DNA of 64,000 bases from contig DAOTXX010000070.1 in NCBI GenBank assembly GCA_034434835.1, positions 62,001 through 126,000 on the forward strand, given 5' to 3'. This stretch comes from JBGLNJ01 sp034434835 (GTDB taxonomy: Bacteria > Chloroflexota > Anaerolineae > Fen-1058). Below are positions 1 to 6,887 of the stretch, piece after piece (position 1 is the stretch's first letter; each line of letters opens with the position of its first letter). The translations under genes and the position numbers were made by a program. The notes beneath the pieces are model-generated. The model was not told the origin of the DNA. It saw nothing but the letters and a program-made list of their open reading frames with translations, and ran no database searches.

Positions 1-460
1 CCTTCTCGCGTCGGAGAAGCGTTCGCGCTGTCGAAAACGAGCATCCCGTTGATGAACACCAACGCGCGCACATCGTTGGTGATCAGCCGCCACTGCCGCA
101 TCCCGGCTTGGTCGGGCGTGACGATGTTCGAAAGGAACGCGGCGCCCAGGTGATTCTTGATGTTGTATGTGCCCCACGAAAGGAATTTCTCCGGCCCGCG
201 CACCAGATTCCAGCGCGCCGTCTCGCCATGAAACGTTGTCGTCTGGCCTTCGACTGGCTGTAGCGCCAGAATTTTGCGCGCCTCGTCCACGATCTCGTTC
301 ATCGCCGCGCGGCCCACTGGCGAAGCCTTGTTCTCGAAATACGACAGGCCGACGACCTGACCTGGCTCGATAGGTCGTGGTTGAACGGCCCCAGCATGAT
401 CCAGGGCTTGAGCGCGTCACTGGCTTGGATTAGGCGAGTCAGGTTTTCATGTGCGGACAT
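1..460 (-). pseudogene. Partial, frameshifted gene for a putative sugar-binding or glycosidase-like protein
   Basis: The reading frame starts at the ATG at 460 behind a GGAG-type ribosome site and reads MSAHENLTRL...LGPFNHD. Near position 375-385 it loses frame, and a second frame (PIEPGQVVGLSYFEN onward) stays open to the window edge. That second part has a beta-sandwich flavour, with a WRLITNDVRALVFINGMLVF stretch like the N-terminal accessory domains of large glycosidases. A similar TCILTTNGPADVWLNGQ stretch occurs in the 859-residue protein at 6888-9467. The gene is cut by the window, so only its 5' part is visible. A single-base indel explains the break: it may be a sequencing error or a true pseudogene. 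No catalytic domain is visible. Confidence 0.5.
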
Positions 461-481
461 GGTGATTTTCTCCAGATTCCC

Positions 482-556
482 GTCAACGAATATCGAACGA
501 ATCAACGAATGGCGGGATGTGCCTCGATTCGTTTATTCGTTGTCCCATTTGTTGAC
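482..556. repeat. Palindromic repeat family F1, copy R1
   Basis: The outer arms are GTCAACGAAT and ATTTGTTGAC. The inner arms are GAACGAATCAACGAAT and ATTCGTTTATTCGTT, around a variable loop of about 15 bases. The element can fold into one long interrupted hairpin. It lies just upstream of the frameshifted gene and 13 bases from copy R2. Confidence 0.85.
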
Positions 557-569
557 GGATTTTCTCTCT

Positions 570-643
570 GTCAACGAATCTCGAATAAACGAATGGCAGG
601 AGCTTGCCAGCAGATTCGTTTATTCGTTATTCCATTCGTTGAC
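570..643. repeat. Palindromic repeat family F1, copy R2 (overlaps gene end)
   Basis: This has the same arm structure as R1 (GTCAACGAAT ... ATTCGTTGAC). Its right arm encodes the last residues and stop codon of the GxxExxY gene on the minus strand, giving the C-terminal tail VNEWNNE. The gene therefore ends inside the repeat. Confidence 0.85.
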
Positions 644-1093
644 AGATTTCCCCTGCTTGCGCCGATGAGCGAGAATGTGCTGTGGTGGAAAGAGTCGCTT
701 CCATTCCAGGCGCCGCCTTCCGAAGTTGAAGAGCAGAATGACCTCGCAGTCTGGGTCGGCGGCAAAATAGTCTATACACTGGGCAATCTCATCATTGGTG
801 ATGGGATGGGAATGTGCTTTGTATTCCACCAATAGCCTTGAGGTAACCCGATGATCTGGCCAGTAAAAGTTCACCAGGTTACCGTTTTCATCAAAGATAG
901 GAAGCTGCGGTTCCCTTTCCGCAGGCAATCCGGCGTCCGCGAATCGTTGGGTCATGGCATTGTGATAAGTCTCTTCCCGATGGCCCGGCCCCAGGTCATT
1001 ATGGATTGCCATCGCCAGACCGATTACCTGATATGTCAGCCCCTCAAGCCTGTCATCAACCAGCCCTGGCTTGGTCTTCTTCGCCCCGGCCAT
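620..1093 (-). CDS. GxxExxY family protein (PD-(D/E)XK nuclease-like)
   Basis: A 157-residue protein carrying the family-defining G37-x2-E40-x2-Y43 motif (GPGHREETY). A candidate nuclease core follows: D80 in YWPDHRV, then E90 and K92 in LLVEYKA. Such proteins are placed in the PD-(D/E)XK nuclease fold, and their biological role is not established. The ATG at 1093 is preferred over the one at 1105 because GGAGG sits five bases upstream of it. The final seven residues (VNEWNNE) are encoded by palindromic repeat R2, and four more copies of the repeat lie directly upstream (1138-1479), so the gene is bracketed by the family. No partner gene is adjacent. Family assignment is confident; nuclease activity and any link to repeat movement are inference. 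Confidence 0.8.
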   Translation of the reverse strand: MAGAKKTKPGLVDDRLEGLTYQVIGLAMAIHNDLGPGHREETYHNAMTQRFADAGLPAEREPQLPIFDENGNLVNFYWPDHRVTSRLLVEYKAHSHPITNDEIAQCIDYFAADPDCEVILLFNFGRRRLEWKRLFPPQHILAHRRKQGKSVNEWNNE

Positions 1094-1137
1094 ACTTTCC
1101 TCCATGGCGGTAGGCTGATGTCTATGACGGTTTTTGC

Positions 1138-1479
1138 GTCAACGAATATCGAACGAATCAACGAATGATGGCTTGCCAGTTGGATTCGTTTATTCGTTGC
1201 GCCAAAGGCGATTCGTTGACGGATTCCCCCTTGTCAACGAAAATCGAACGAATCAACGAATGACGGCTTGCCGGTGGGATTCGTTTATTCGTTGGTCTAT
1301 TCGTTGACGGATTCTCCCTTGTCAACAAGCATCGAACGAATCAACGAGTGACGGCTTGCCGGTGGGATTCGTTTATTCGTTGCGCCAAAGGCGATTCGTT
1401 GACAGGTTTCGCGCTTGTCAACGAATCTCGAACGAATCAACGAATGACAGCTTCTCGCTGGTCATCCCTTTATTCGTGT
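1138..1479. repeat. Tandem cluster of four F1 palindromic repeats (R3-R6)
   Basis: The copies lie at 1138-1220 (R3), 1233-1308 (R4), 1321-1403 (R5) and 1417-1479 (R6, truncated on its right side). All are in the same orientation, separated by 12-13-base spacers of the form GGATTCTCCCTT. R3 and R5 carry an extra GCGCCAAAGGCG segment in the right arm that R4 lacks. The loops share GGCTTGCCGGTGGG. This fills most of the 1094-1567 gap, where no gene is seen. Confidence 0.85.
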
Positions 1480-1530
1480 CTTTTCAAAAAGCAAGAGAGC
1501 GGCTCCTTACAAAGCGTCCCGCAGCAAGAT

Positions 1531-1576
1531 GAAAGACGAACGACAAATGACCAACGTTCGTCCTTCGTCATTCGAC
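1531..1576. repeat. Short inverted repeat of a different family
   Basis: GACGAACGACAAATGAC faces GTCCTTCGTCATTCG across a few bases, forming an imperfect hairpin that touches the 3' end of the sugar isomerase gene. Only one copy was seen in the window. Confidence 0.45.
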
Positions 1577-2422
1577 TTCTTGACAGCCCGTCTCCGCCAT
1601 CAGCTTGCGCAGCGCATTGGCCGCAATCGTCATCCCCTCCGCGCCGCTGAACCCGCCGCTGTGTCCGGCAATCTTGAGGTGTGGTTCCAGCGCCAGCACG
1701 CCTCGATAACCCATCTCTTTGAGACCCAGCAGCAGTTCCTTGACCTCCCCATCGCCTTCACCGGCCGGGCGCACCTGGCCGTCTGCCAGCATCGCGTCCT
1801 TGACGTGGATGTAGGCGATGTAGGGCTTGAGCATCTCCCAGCCGCGCGTCGTCGGGCGCTCCACACCCACCTGGACAAAATTGGCCGGGTCCCAGGCGAA
1901 GCGCAGATGCGGCGAGTTGACGCGGCCGAGGACGGCGCGACATCGCTGGGGCGTATCGGTCACAATGTCCTTTTCGTTTTCGAGCAGGAGAAGAAAATCC
2001 GCTTGAGCTGCGAGTTGAGTCAGTCGAGTCAATCGTGCAGCCGACGGCTCGACGTAGGCATCGTAGTCGGCGTTGCTGCTCGTATCGGGCGGATAGAACG
2101 AAAAGATGCGGATGCGGCGCGTGCCCACGATGCGACCGATCTCAAACAGCCGCTTGAGGTTGGCCTCTTCTTTTTCGATGGGGTCGAGGATGGGCGTCTT
2201 GCCGATGGGGCTGCCCAGGCAGCTCACCTGGACGCCGTACTCGTCACACATCCGGCGGACGGTGGACGCTTGCTCATCGCTCAACTTGAGCACGTTCGTG
2301 CCCCACGCGCCGCGCAATTCCAGTCTGCTGATGCGCAGCTCGCGCAGGGTTTGCAATTGGGTCTTGAGGTCTTGATCTATTTCGTCGCCAAAGGCGCTGA
2401 GGGCAAAAGTCACGTTGTCCAT
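1568..2422 (-). CDS. Sugar phosphate isomerase/epimerase family protein (xylose isomerase-like TIM barrel)
   Basis: A 284-residue protein of the AP-endonuclease-2/xylose-isomerase-like TIM-barrel family. The metal-site signatures are in the expected order: Glu in LLLLENEKD, Asp in FAWDPANF, His and Asp in YIHVKDA, and the terminal Glu in VLALEPHLK. Members isomerise or epimerise sugars and inositols, or act in sugar-acid catabolism; the exact substrate cannot be read here. The ATG at 2422 has GAGGAG three bases upstream. It lies near the edge of a carbohydrate-rich region but shares no clear operon with its neighbours. It could be a hydroxypyruvate-isomerase- or inosose-dehydratase-like member. 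Confidence 0.8.
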   Translation of the reverse strand: MDNVTFALSAFGDEIDQDLKTQLQTLRELRISRLELRGAWGTNVLKLSDEQASTVRRMCDEYGVQVSCLGSPIGKTPILDPIEKEEANLKRLFEIGRIVGTRRIRIFSFYPPDTSSNADYDAYVEPSAARLTRLTQLAAQADFLLLLENEKDIVTDTPQRCRAVLGRVNSPHLRFAWDPANFVQVGVERPTTRGWEMLKPYIAYIHVKDAMLADGQVRPAGEGDGEVKELLLGLKEMGYRGVLALEPHLKIAGHSGGFSGAEGMTIAANALRKLMAETGCQEVE

Positions 2423-2489
2423 TTTCTCCTCGGATGAGATGCATTAAAGCAATGAGATCGTGACAGCAACGATCTCATCGTACCCAGGC

Positions 2490-2696
2490 CTATCGGACAG
2501 CGCCGAAAACCTGGTCAAAGAAACGGCCTTGATCCAGTTTATCTTGCCAGCGGCGATGTCGCCTCACCGAGTCCAGTCTACGCTTGTGCGGCAATGTCAA
2601 AAAGCGAGCTGTCTCAATTGGCCCCAAATTCTTGATCAGCACGTTCACGGCGCGTTTGATCATTTCATCTTCTTGAAGATAAGTATGCTCTTTCAT
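2490..2696 (-). CDS. Small helical protein, putative partner of the PIN protein
   Basis: A 68-residue basic, helix-rich protein (MKEHTYLQEDEMIKRAVNVL ... RRHRRWQDKLDQGRFFDQVF). Its ATG overlaps the stop of the PIN gene as ATGA (2693-2696), so the two are probably translationally coupled. Size and coupling suggest the antitoxin of a VapBC-like pair, although antitoxins usually precede the toxin. No AbrB, RHH or Phd/YefM DNA-binding motif was recognised, so the antitoxin role is inferred from context. Confidence 0.55.
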   Translation of the reverse strand: MKEHTYLQEDEMIKRAVNVLIKNLGPIETARFLTLPHKRRLDSVRRHRRWQDKLDQGRFFDQVFGAVR

Positions 2697-3145
2697 CGCA
2701 GATTCTCCTTGTCGCAAAACATTATGGGTGAACCGCACCACGTGCGTCGAATACGGCTGTACCGATGAATCAAACGGTCGTCACAGGTGACAAAATCAGC
2801 TCTGGCTGCCTCAGCAAAAGCCAGGTGAGCGGCATCGGCAGGGCCGAGGCCGCGTTGCACCAGTTCTTCTGCTTGCTTTCGGACCTGCCTCAAATCGAAC
2901 GGAACACGATAGCCGATTTGTGCTATTGTTGAGGCAAGGTGTTCTCTTTCAGCTATGTCATCAATAGCAGCAATTTCGACATCGTGAGCAGGCGAAACTA
3001 TCAAGGTCAAAACGCCAGAGCGAACATGACTTAGGATCAGTTGAACCGCATCTGTTTCTAAACGGATGCGCATCTGTGTTTGGTCGTCAAAAGGGCGACT
3101 CAACGCGCAAACGTCCAGGTAGACACGCTTAGGCGGCGATTCCAT
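2693..3145 (-). CDS. PIN domain protein (VapC-like putative ribonuclease toxin)
   Basis: A 150-residue single-domain PIN protein. Visible acidic positions are the N-terminal Asp (VYLDVCALSRPF), Glu in HDVEIAAI, Asp in GLGPADAAHLAFAEA, and the C-terminal Asp pair in ADFVTCDDRLI. PIN proteins cleave RNA with Mg2+; in VapBC modules they act on tRNA or rRNA. The gene precedes and overlaps a 68-residue partner, an order reversed from classical VapBC. The ATG at 3145 follows AAGGAAC. It could alternatively be a non-toxin PIN nuclease; toxicity is inference. Confidence 0.75.
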   Translation of the reverse strand: MESPPKRVYLDVCALSRPFDDQTQMRIRLETDAVQLILSHVRSGVLTLIVSPAHDVEIAAIDDIAEREHLASTIAQIGYRVPFDLRQVRKQAEELVQRGLGPADAAHLAFAEAARADFVTCDDRLIHRYSRIRRTWCGSPIMFCDKENLR

Positions 3146-3238
3146 GGCGAACTGTTCCTTTTTTGTATATCATCACTTGGCTAAGTATACCACGCCTCCA
3201 CACGTGGCGAGGCGCGCCATGTGTGGAGTGATATGTGT

Positions 3239-4402
3239 TTACGACGGCAAATGTATCACATACGGTTTGCCTTCGCCGAGCACTTGATGGACAACAGGCA
3301 TCCACTCACTGATCGGTATGCTCTGGGGACATTTTTCTTCGCACTCGAGGCACGCCAGACAGGCGCTGGCCTGGTTTTCGGCGGGGACCCACTGCCGATA
3401 AGTCCCGCGCGCGACATCGGGTTTGTCGTACATGACCCCCTCGTTGTAAATTGCAAAGACGCGCGGGATGTCAACGCCGTTCGGACATGGCATACAATAC
3501 TCGCAGCGCGTGCAGGGGATGGGGCTGAGCTGCGTGTACCGGGCGCGCACCTGATCGAATAGCGCAAGCTCCGGCCCGGTCAGCGTGTTGATGCCGCCGG
3601 CCTCGGCGCTGGCGACGTTTTCCTGGACCTGCTCCATCGTGCTCATACCGCTCAGCACGACCGACACCTCCGGTTGATTCCACAGCCATTGCAAAGCCCA
3701 GTCCGCCGGCGTTCGCTCCCGAGGCGCTGTATCCCAGATCGCCTGAACGGAAGCCGGCGGATTGACGAGCTTGCCGCCCAGCAGCGGTTCCATGATGACG
3801 ACGGCCAGTCCTTTGGACGCGGCGTATTGCAGGCCCTTGGTGCCCGCCTGATTTTCAATGTCCATATAGTTGTACTGAATCTGGCAGAACGTCCACGGGT
3901 GTGCGTCCACGATCTCTTGCAAGACCGCGCATTTGTCGTGGAACGAAAAGCCCAGATGCCCGATGCGCCCATCGGCGATGGCCCGCTCGGCCCACCGCAG
4001 CACGCCCAGATCGCGCATCTTGGGCCAGCGGTCTTTGTTCAATCCATGCAAGAGGTAAAAATCAACGTGGTCGGTTTGCAGCTTGCCGAGCTGCTCGTCG
4101 AGGAGTTTGTCAAAGTCATCGGGCGACTCGACCTTCCAGCAGGGCAGCTTGGTCGCCAGCCTGATCTTGTCACGATACCCGCTCTTGAGGAATCGTCCGA
4201 GGAATAACTCGCTGTTCCCGCCGTGATACGGATACGCCGTGTCGAGGTAATTCACGCCGTGCTCGATGGCGTAAGCCAGCATCCGGGATGCCTCTGGCTC
4301 GTCTATGCGGGCGCTGTCCCCGCCTATCGTCGGAAGTCGCATACAGCCAAAGCCTAGTGCCGAAACTCGCCAATCCAGTTTTCCAAATCTACGATATTGC
4401 AT
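3239..4402 (-). CDS. Aldo/keto reductase with C-terminal 4Fe-4S ferredoxin-type domain
   Basis: A 387-residue protein. The N-terminal aldo/keto reductase barrel (about residues 1-280) shows GFGCMRLP, the catalytic-region LDTAYPYHGGNSE with Asp and Tyr, KLPCW with the Lys, and DFYLLHGL. The C-terminal part has two cysteine clusters, CTRCEYCMPCPNGVDIP and CLACLECEEKCPQSIPI, which should bind 4Fe-4S clusters. Proteins of this architecture are common in anaerobes and probably pass electrons between NAD(P)H and a carbonyl; the substrate is unknown. The ATG at 4402 is chosen because GGAGG precedes it; upstream in-frame codons run through palindromic intergenic DNA and are unlikely to be translated. 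It appears monocistronic. Confidence 0.88.
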   Translation of the reverse strand: MQYRRFGKLDWRVSALGFGCMRLPTIGGDSARIDEPEASRMLAYAIEHGVNYLDTAYPYHGGNSELFLGRFLKSGYRDKIRLATKLPCWKVESPDDFDKLLDEQLGKLQTDHVDFYLLHGLNKDRWPKMRDLGVLRWAERAIADGRIGHLGFSFHDKCAVLQEIVDAHPWTFCQIQYNYMDIENQAGTKGLQYAASKGLAVVIMEPLLGGKLVNPPASVQAIWDTAPRERTPADWALQWLWNQPEVSVVLSGMSTMEQVQENVASAEAGGINTLTGPELALFDQVRARYTQLSPIPCTRCEYCMPCPNGVDIPRVFAIYNEGVMYDKPDVARGTYRQWVPAENQASACLACLECEEKCPQSIPISEWMPVVHQVLGEGKPYVIHLPS

Positions 4403-4774
4403 CTGGAGCCTCCTTGACTTCTGGGTATTTCCCACATGGCATGGTAAATCTCTGCAGATTGTCATTGCGAGCCGCCGAACCCCCTGGCGGGGGCAGGTGC
4501 GGCGAAGCAATCTCATCCTTGCAGTATGGAGATTGCTTCGGGCGTTGCTCGCCCTGCTCAGAAACTTGCGCTTGTGTTGGCGCGTGCCCGCCCGCCGATG
4601 AACTCGGCGGGCTATACAGCGGCGCTTGCTAAAGCCATCTTTCAGCCCGATTCATCGGGCGCTGCTCCGTAGCACGGGGATTCATCCCCGTGCGGGCACG
4701 CCAAGCACGAGTTTCTGCCATTACACATGCCCGCCAACGGGCATGAGGTTCTCGCAATGACAGTGCTACCCACG
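4403..4774. repeat. Non-coding gap filled with nested palindromic repeats (family F3 plus others)
   Basis: No gene is seen in this 372-base gap. A composite element spans about 4461-4762. It starts GTCATTGCGAG, contains GAAGCAATCTC facing GAGATTGCTTCG, and closes with CTCGCAATGAC. Between those are further hairpins: GCCCGCCGA/CTCGGCGGGC near 4589-4612, GCCCGATTCATCGGGC near 4648-4663, GCACGGGGATTCATCCCCGTGC split around 4673-4695, and TGCCCGCCAACGGGCA near 4728-4743. It looks like one repeat with others inserted in it. Confidence 0.7.
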
Positions 4775-6550
4775 TCAAGTGGGACATGCCCCGATCTCTT
4801 CATCGGCCAGCCAGGGTGGAAGCGGCCGGCCATGGTCGTGTAGATAACTGGCATACAGGAAACGATTTACATCATGGACATAGTATTGCGGGAAACGCTT
4901 GATCGGCAGCACGTCCAGTAACCGCTCGACGATCGTGTGCGCCATGTTCTCGTCCAGCCCCGACTCTGGCTCATAGTCGAAATAGATCGCCAGGTCTTGC
5001 TCTGGTTTTTCGATGACGCGCTTGACGCCGAACCGGGCTGGATTCAGATGAACCGGCGAATAGCGTTCCAGGACAAACTCGCCGGGCGAAGCCGAGTGAA
5101 TCGAGTCCTGATGGGCATAGATAAAGTTGACTGTCTCTTGTGCATCTTCCATCGTCTCGGTCGGAAAACCGAAAAAGAAAAACGTGTGATTCCAGATGCC
5201 GGCCTGAGTGCCTTCCCTCAAAATGCGGCTCGTCGTCTCGCGCTGCGTGCCTTTGATCATGTGTTGGATCATTCGCTCCGAAGCGGTTTCCAGTCCAAAG
5301 AGCGCCATCCGATACCCGCCGCGCGACATGGTGTCCAAGAGTTCTTGGGAAAGCGCGCGCTCGAACCGCACACATCCGCACCAGTGGATCGGCGAGCCTC
5401 GCTCGGCAAGCCGGGTCGAAAGCTCCCGCAGCGTGCGCGGCGGGATCGCCTCGTCCGCGAAAAAGATGTGGCGCGTGCCGTATTTCTGGTGCAGCGCCAT
5501 CATTTGGTCGAGTATCTGGTCAACCGGTAGCGGATAGAACCCCTTGCCAGCGCCGTATCCCACGTTGCAAAAGGCGCACAGCCCATGATAGCAGCCGTGC
5601 GCCGTCATCAGCGGCAGCACCGGCTCTGGCACCAGGTAACGGTCGAGCGGCAAACCGTCGAAATCGGGCGTCGTAGTAGCGACTTGAGTCGCCCTCCGAC
5701 GACTAAAGTCGTCACTACAGTTTGCTTGAATCCGATCGCCTGCTTTGTAAATCAGATTCGGGACGTTTTCCAGCTTGCCATCGCCGGCCAGCGCCTCGAC
5801 GAGTCGAAGCAGCGGCAATTCGCCATCAAACACCACGGCGCTGTCAATCAGATTGAACAGGGCGGGCACCTTGGGGAATTGCTTGCGCAGCATACTGATG
5901 TGCGGCCCGCCCACAGTGATGTGACACGTCAGGCCTGCTTGCCGGACCAGGTGCGCCAGCGTCATCCCCGGCAGCATTTGCCCCATCGTCGGGATTGAGA
6001 TGCCCAGGATGTCCGGCTGCTCGCGCTCGATATCTGGCAGGATGATGCGCTGAAAGAGATCGAGAAACATGTTATGCCCCGAATCACGCGCTGCCTGAAG
6101 CAAGCTGCGGCTGCTGTCCACCTGACCAGCCGGGATGTAATTCAAGAGGTCGAGCTGCGCTGGGAGAAAGGGCAAAGAAGCCAGTTGGAGCGACTGCGCA
6201 ATGACCTGGAACGCCTCAAAGCTTTTTGGCCCATCGTAAAAGTCGGAACTGCGAAACACGGCTTTGGCCGCTTCTACCTGAGAGGCAATCTTGCGACCTT
6301 CTGTCAGCGCCCATTGGATTTCTTCGGGGAGGGGACGCGCACGCCACTGCCCAATCGAATAGTCTGCCTGCAAGCGGTCAACCGCCGACTCCAAATACGC
6401 ACGGCTCAATATGGCGTCATACACTTCCGCGTTCAGGTCGCGCTGGATCACCTCCACGCCCTGCGAGCGCAAAAACGAGGTGAGCACCGGCAATGCCAGG
6501 TGCGGCATCGCCGGTATCCATTGCGGTGGAAGGACCAAAAAGACTTTCAT
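4775..6550 (-). CDS. B12-binding-domain radical SAM protein
   Basis: A 591-residue protein. The N-terminal part resembles a cobalamin-binding Rossmann domain (MKVFLVLPPQ start, ILGISIPTMGQMLPGM, ITVGGPHIS). The radical SAM core follows with C320, C325 and C328 in HGCYHGLCAFCN, a C-x4-C-x2-C spacing found in some members of this superfamily. Further signatures are HIFFADEAIPP, HWCGCVRFER and MALFGLETASERM. Such enzymes often methylate unactivated carbons or modify lipids or peptides; no substrate can be assigned. About 15 residues (around 278-293) are encoded by a palindromic repeat inserted in frame just before the radical SAM motif. The ribosome site at the ATG is weak. No operon partner is evident. 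Confidence 0.85.
   Translation of the reverse strand: MKVFLVLPPQWIPAMPHLALPVLTSFLRSQGVEVIQRDLNAEVYDAILSRAYLESAVDRLQADYSIGQWRARPLPEEIQWALTEGRKIASQVEAAKAVFRSSDFYDGPKSFEAFQVIAQSLQLASLPFLPAQLDLLNYIPAGQVDSSRSLLQAARDSGHNMFLDLFQRIILPDIEREQPDILGISIPTMGQMLPGMTLAHLVRQAGLTCHITVGGPHISMLRKQFPKVPALFNLIDSAVVFDGELPLLRLVEALAGDGKLENVPNLIYKAGDRIQANCSDDFSRRRATQVATTTPDFDGLPLDRYLVPEPVLPLMTAHGCYHGLCAFCNVGYGAGKGFYPLPVDQILDQMMALHQKYGTRHIFFADEAIPPRTLRELSTRLAERGSPIHWCGCVRFERALSQELLDTMSRGGYRMALFGLETASERMIQHMIKGTQRETTSRILREGTQAGIWNHTFFFFGFPTETMEDAQETVNFIYAHQDSIHSASPGEFVLERYSPVHLNPARFGVKRVIEKPEQDLAIYFDYEPESGLDENMAHTIVERLLDVLPIKRFPQYYVHDVNRFLYASYLHDHGRPLPPWLADEEIGACPT
5673..5718. repeat. Palindromic repeat family F2 inside the radical SAM gene
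   Basis: A 46-base imperfect palindrome, GTAGTAGCGACTTGAGTCG facing CGACTAAAGTCGTCACTAC, lies within coding sequence and keeps the frame. A related copy is intergenic at 32134-32160. Confidence 0.75.
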
Positions 6551-6615
6551 AAGGGGTTTATCTCTACCACCAAGTCACCAAGGCCACAAGAAAAAACGTA
6601 TCTTCTCAAAAAGCT

Positions 6616-6662
6616 GGGGCGGCTCCCACGCCGCCTATGGCCGGGCGTGGGAGCCCGGCCTG
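6616..6662. repeat. Palindromic repeat family F5 (intergenic)
   Basis: GGCGGCTCCCACGCCGCC and CCGGGCGTGGGAGCCCGG face each other and are themselves palindromic. A close relative lies in the jetA-jetB gap (25414-25490). With F1 copy R7 it accounts for the otherwise gene-free 6551-6887. Confidence 0.65.
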
Positions 6663-6735
6663 CTGTCCCCGAAATATTGAAAAGATACGAAAAAACTTGT
6701 ATACCCGACGCGGGCACAAACTGCGCTTTTCCCCT

Positions 6736-6820
6736 GTCAACGAATATTGAACGAATAAACGAATAGGCCCTCCGGCCACGCTCATTCGTTGATTCGTTGC
6801 GCCGAAGGCGATTCGTTGAC
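6736..6820. repeat. Palindromic repeat family F1, copy R7
   Basis: GTCAACGAAT with GAACGAATAAACGAAT on the left, and ATTCGTTGATTCGTT with GCGCCGAAGGCGATTCGTTGAC on the right. It lies between the radical SAM gene and the 859-residue protein gene. Confidence 0.85.
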
Positions 6821-6887
6821 GGGGATGAGGACAAATACAAAAGCGCGAAACATGACCGTGCTCAGTATAAATTCCTGGTCAGGTAAA

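Noticed and set aside
1138..1479. CRISPR-like array, because of regularly spaced 60-85-base repeats
   Set aside because: The units are long self-complementary palindromes, the 12-13-base spacers are nearly alike rather than unique, and no cas genes are present.
1529..2437. Long plus-strand open frame opposite the sugar isomerase gene
   Set aside because: It is a mirror of the isomerase on the other strand, with an atypical His/Arg-rich composition and no ribosome site.
6736..6820. Transposon ends or a degenerate insertion sequence around the F1 repeats
   Set aside because: No transposase, target duplication or terminal inverted repeat pair flanking a common interior was seen. The units are self-contained palindromes.
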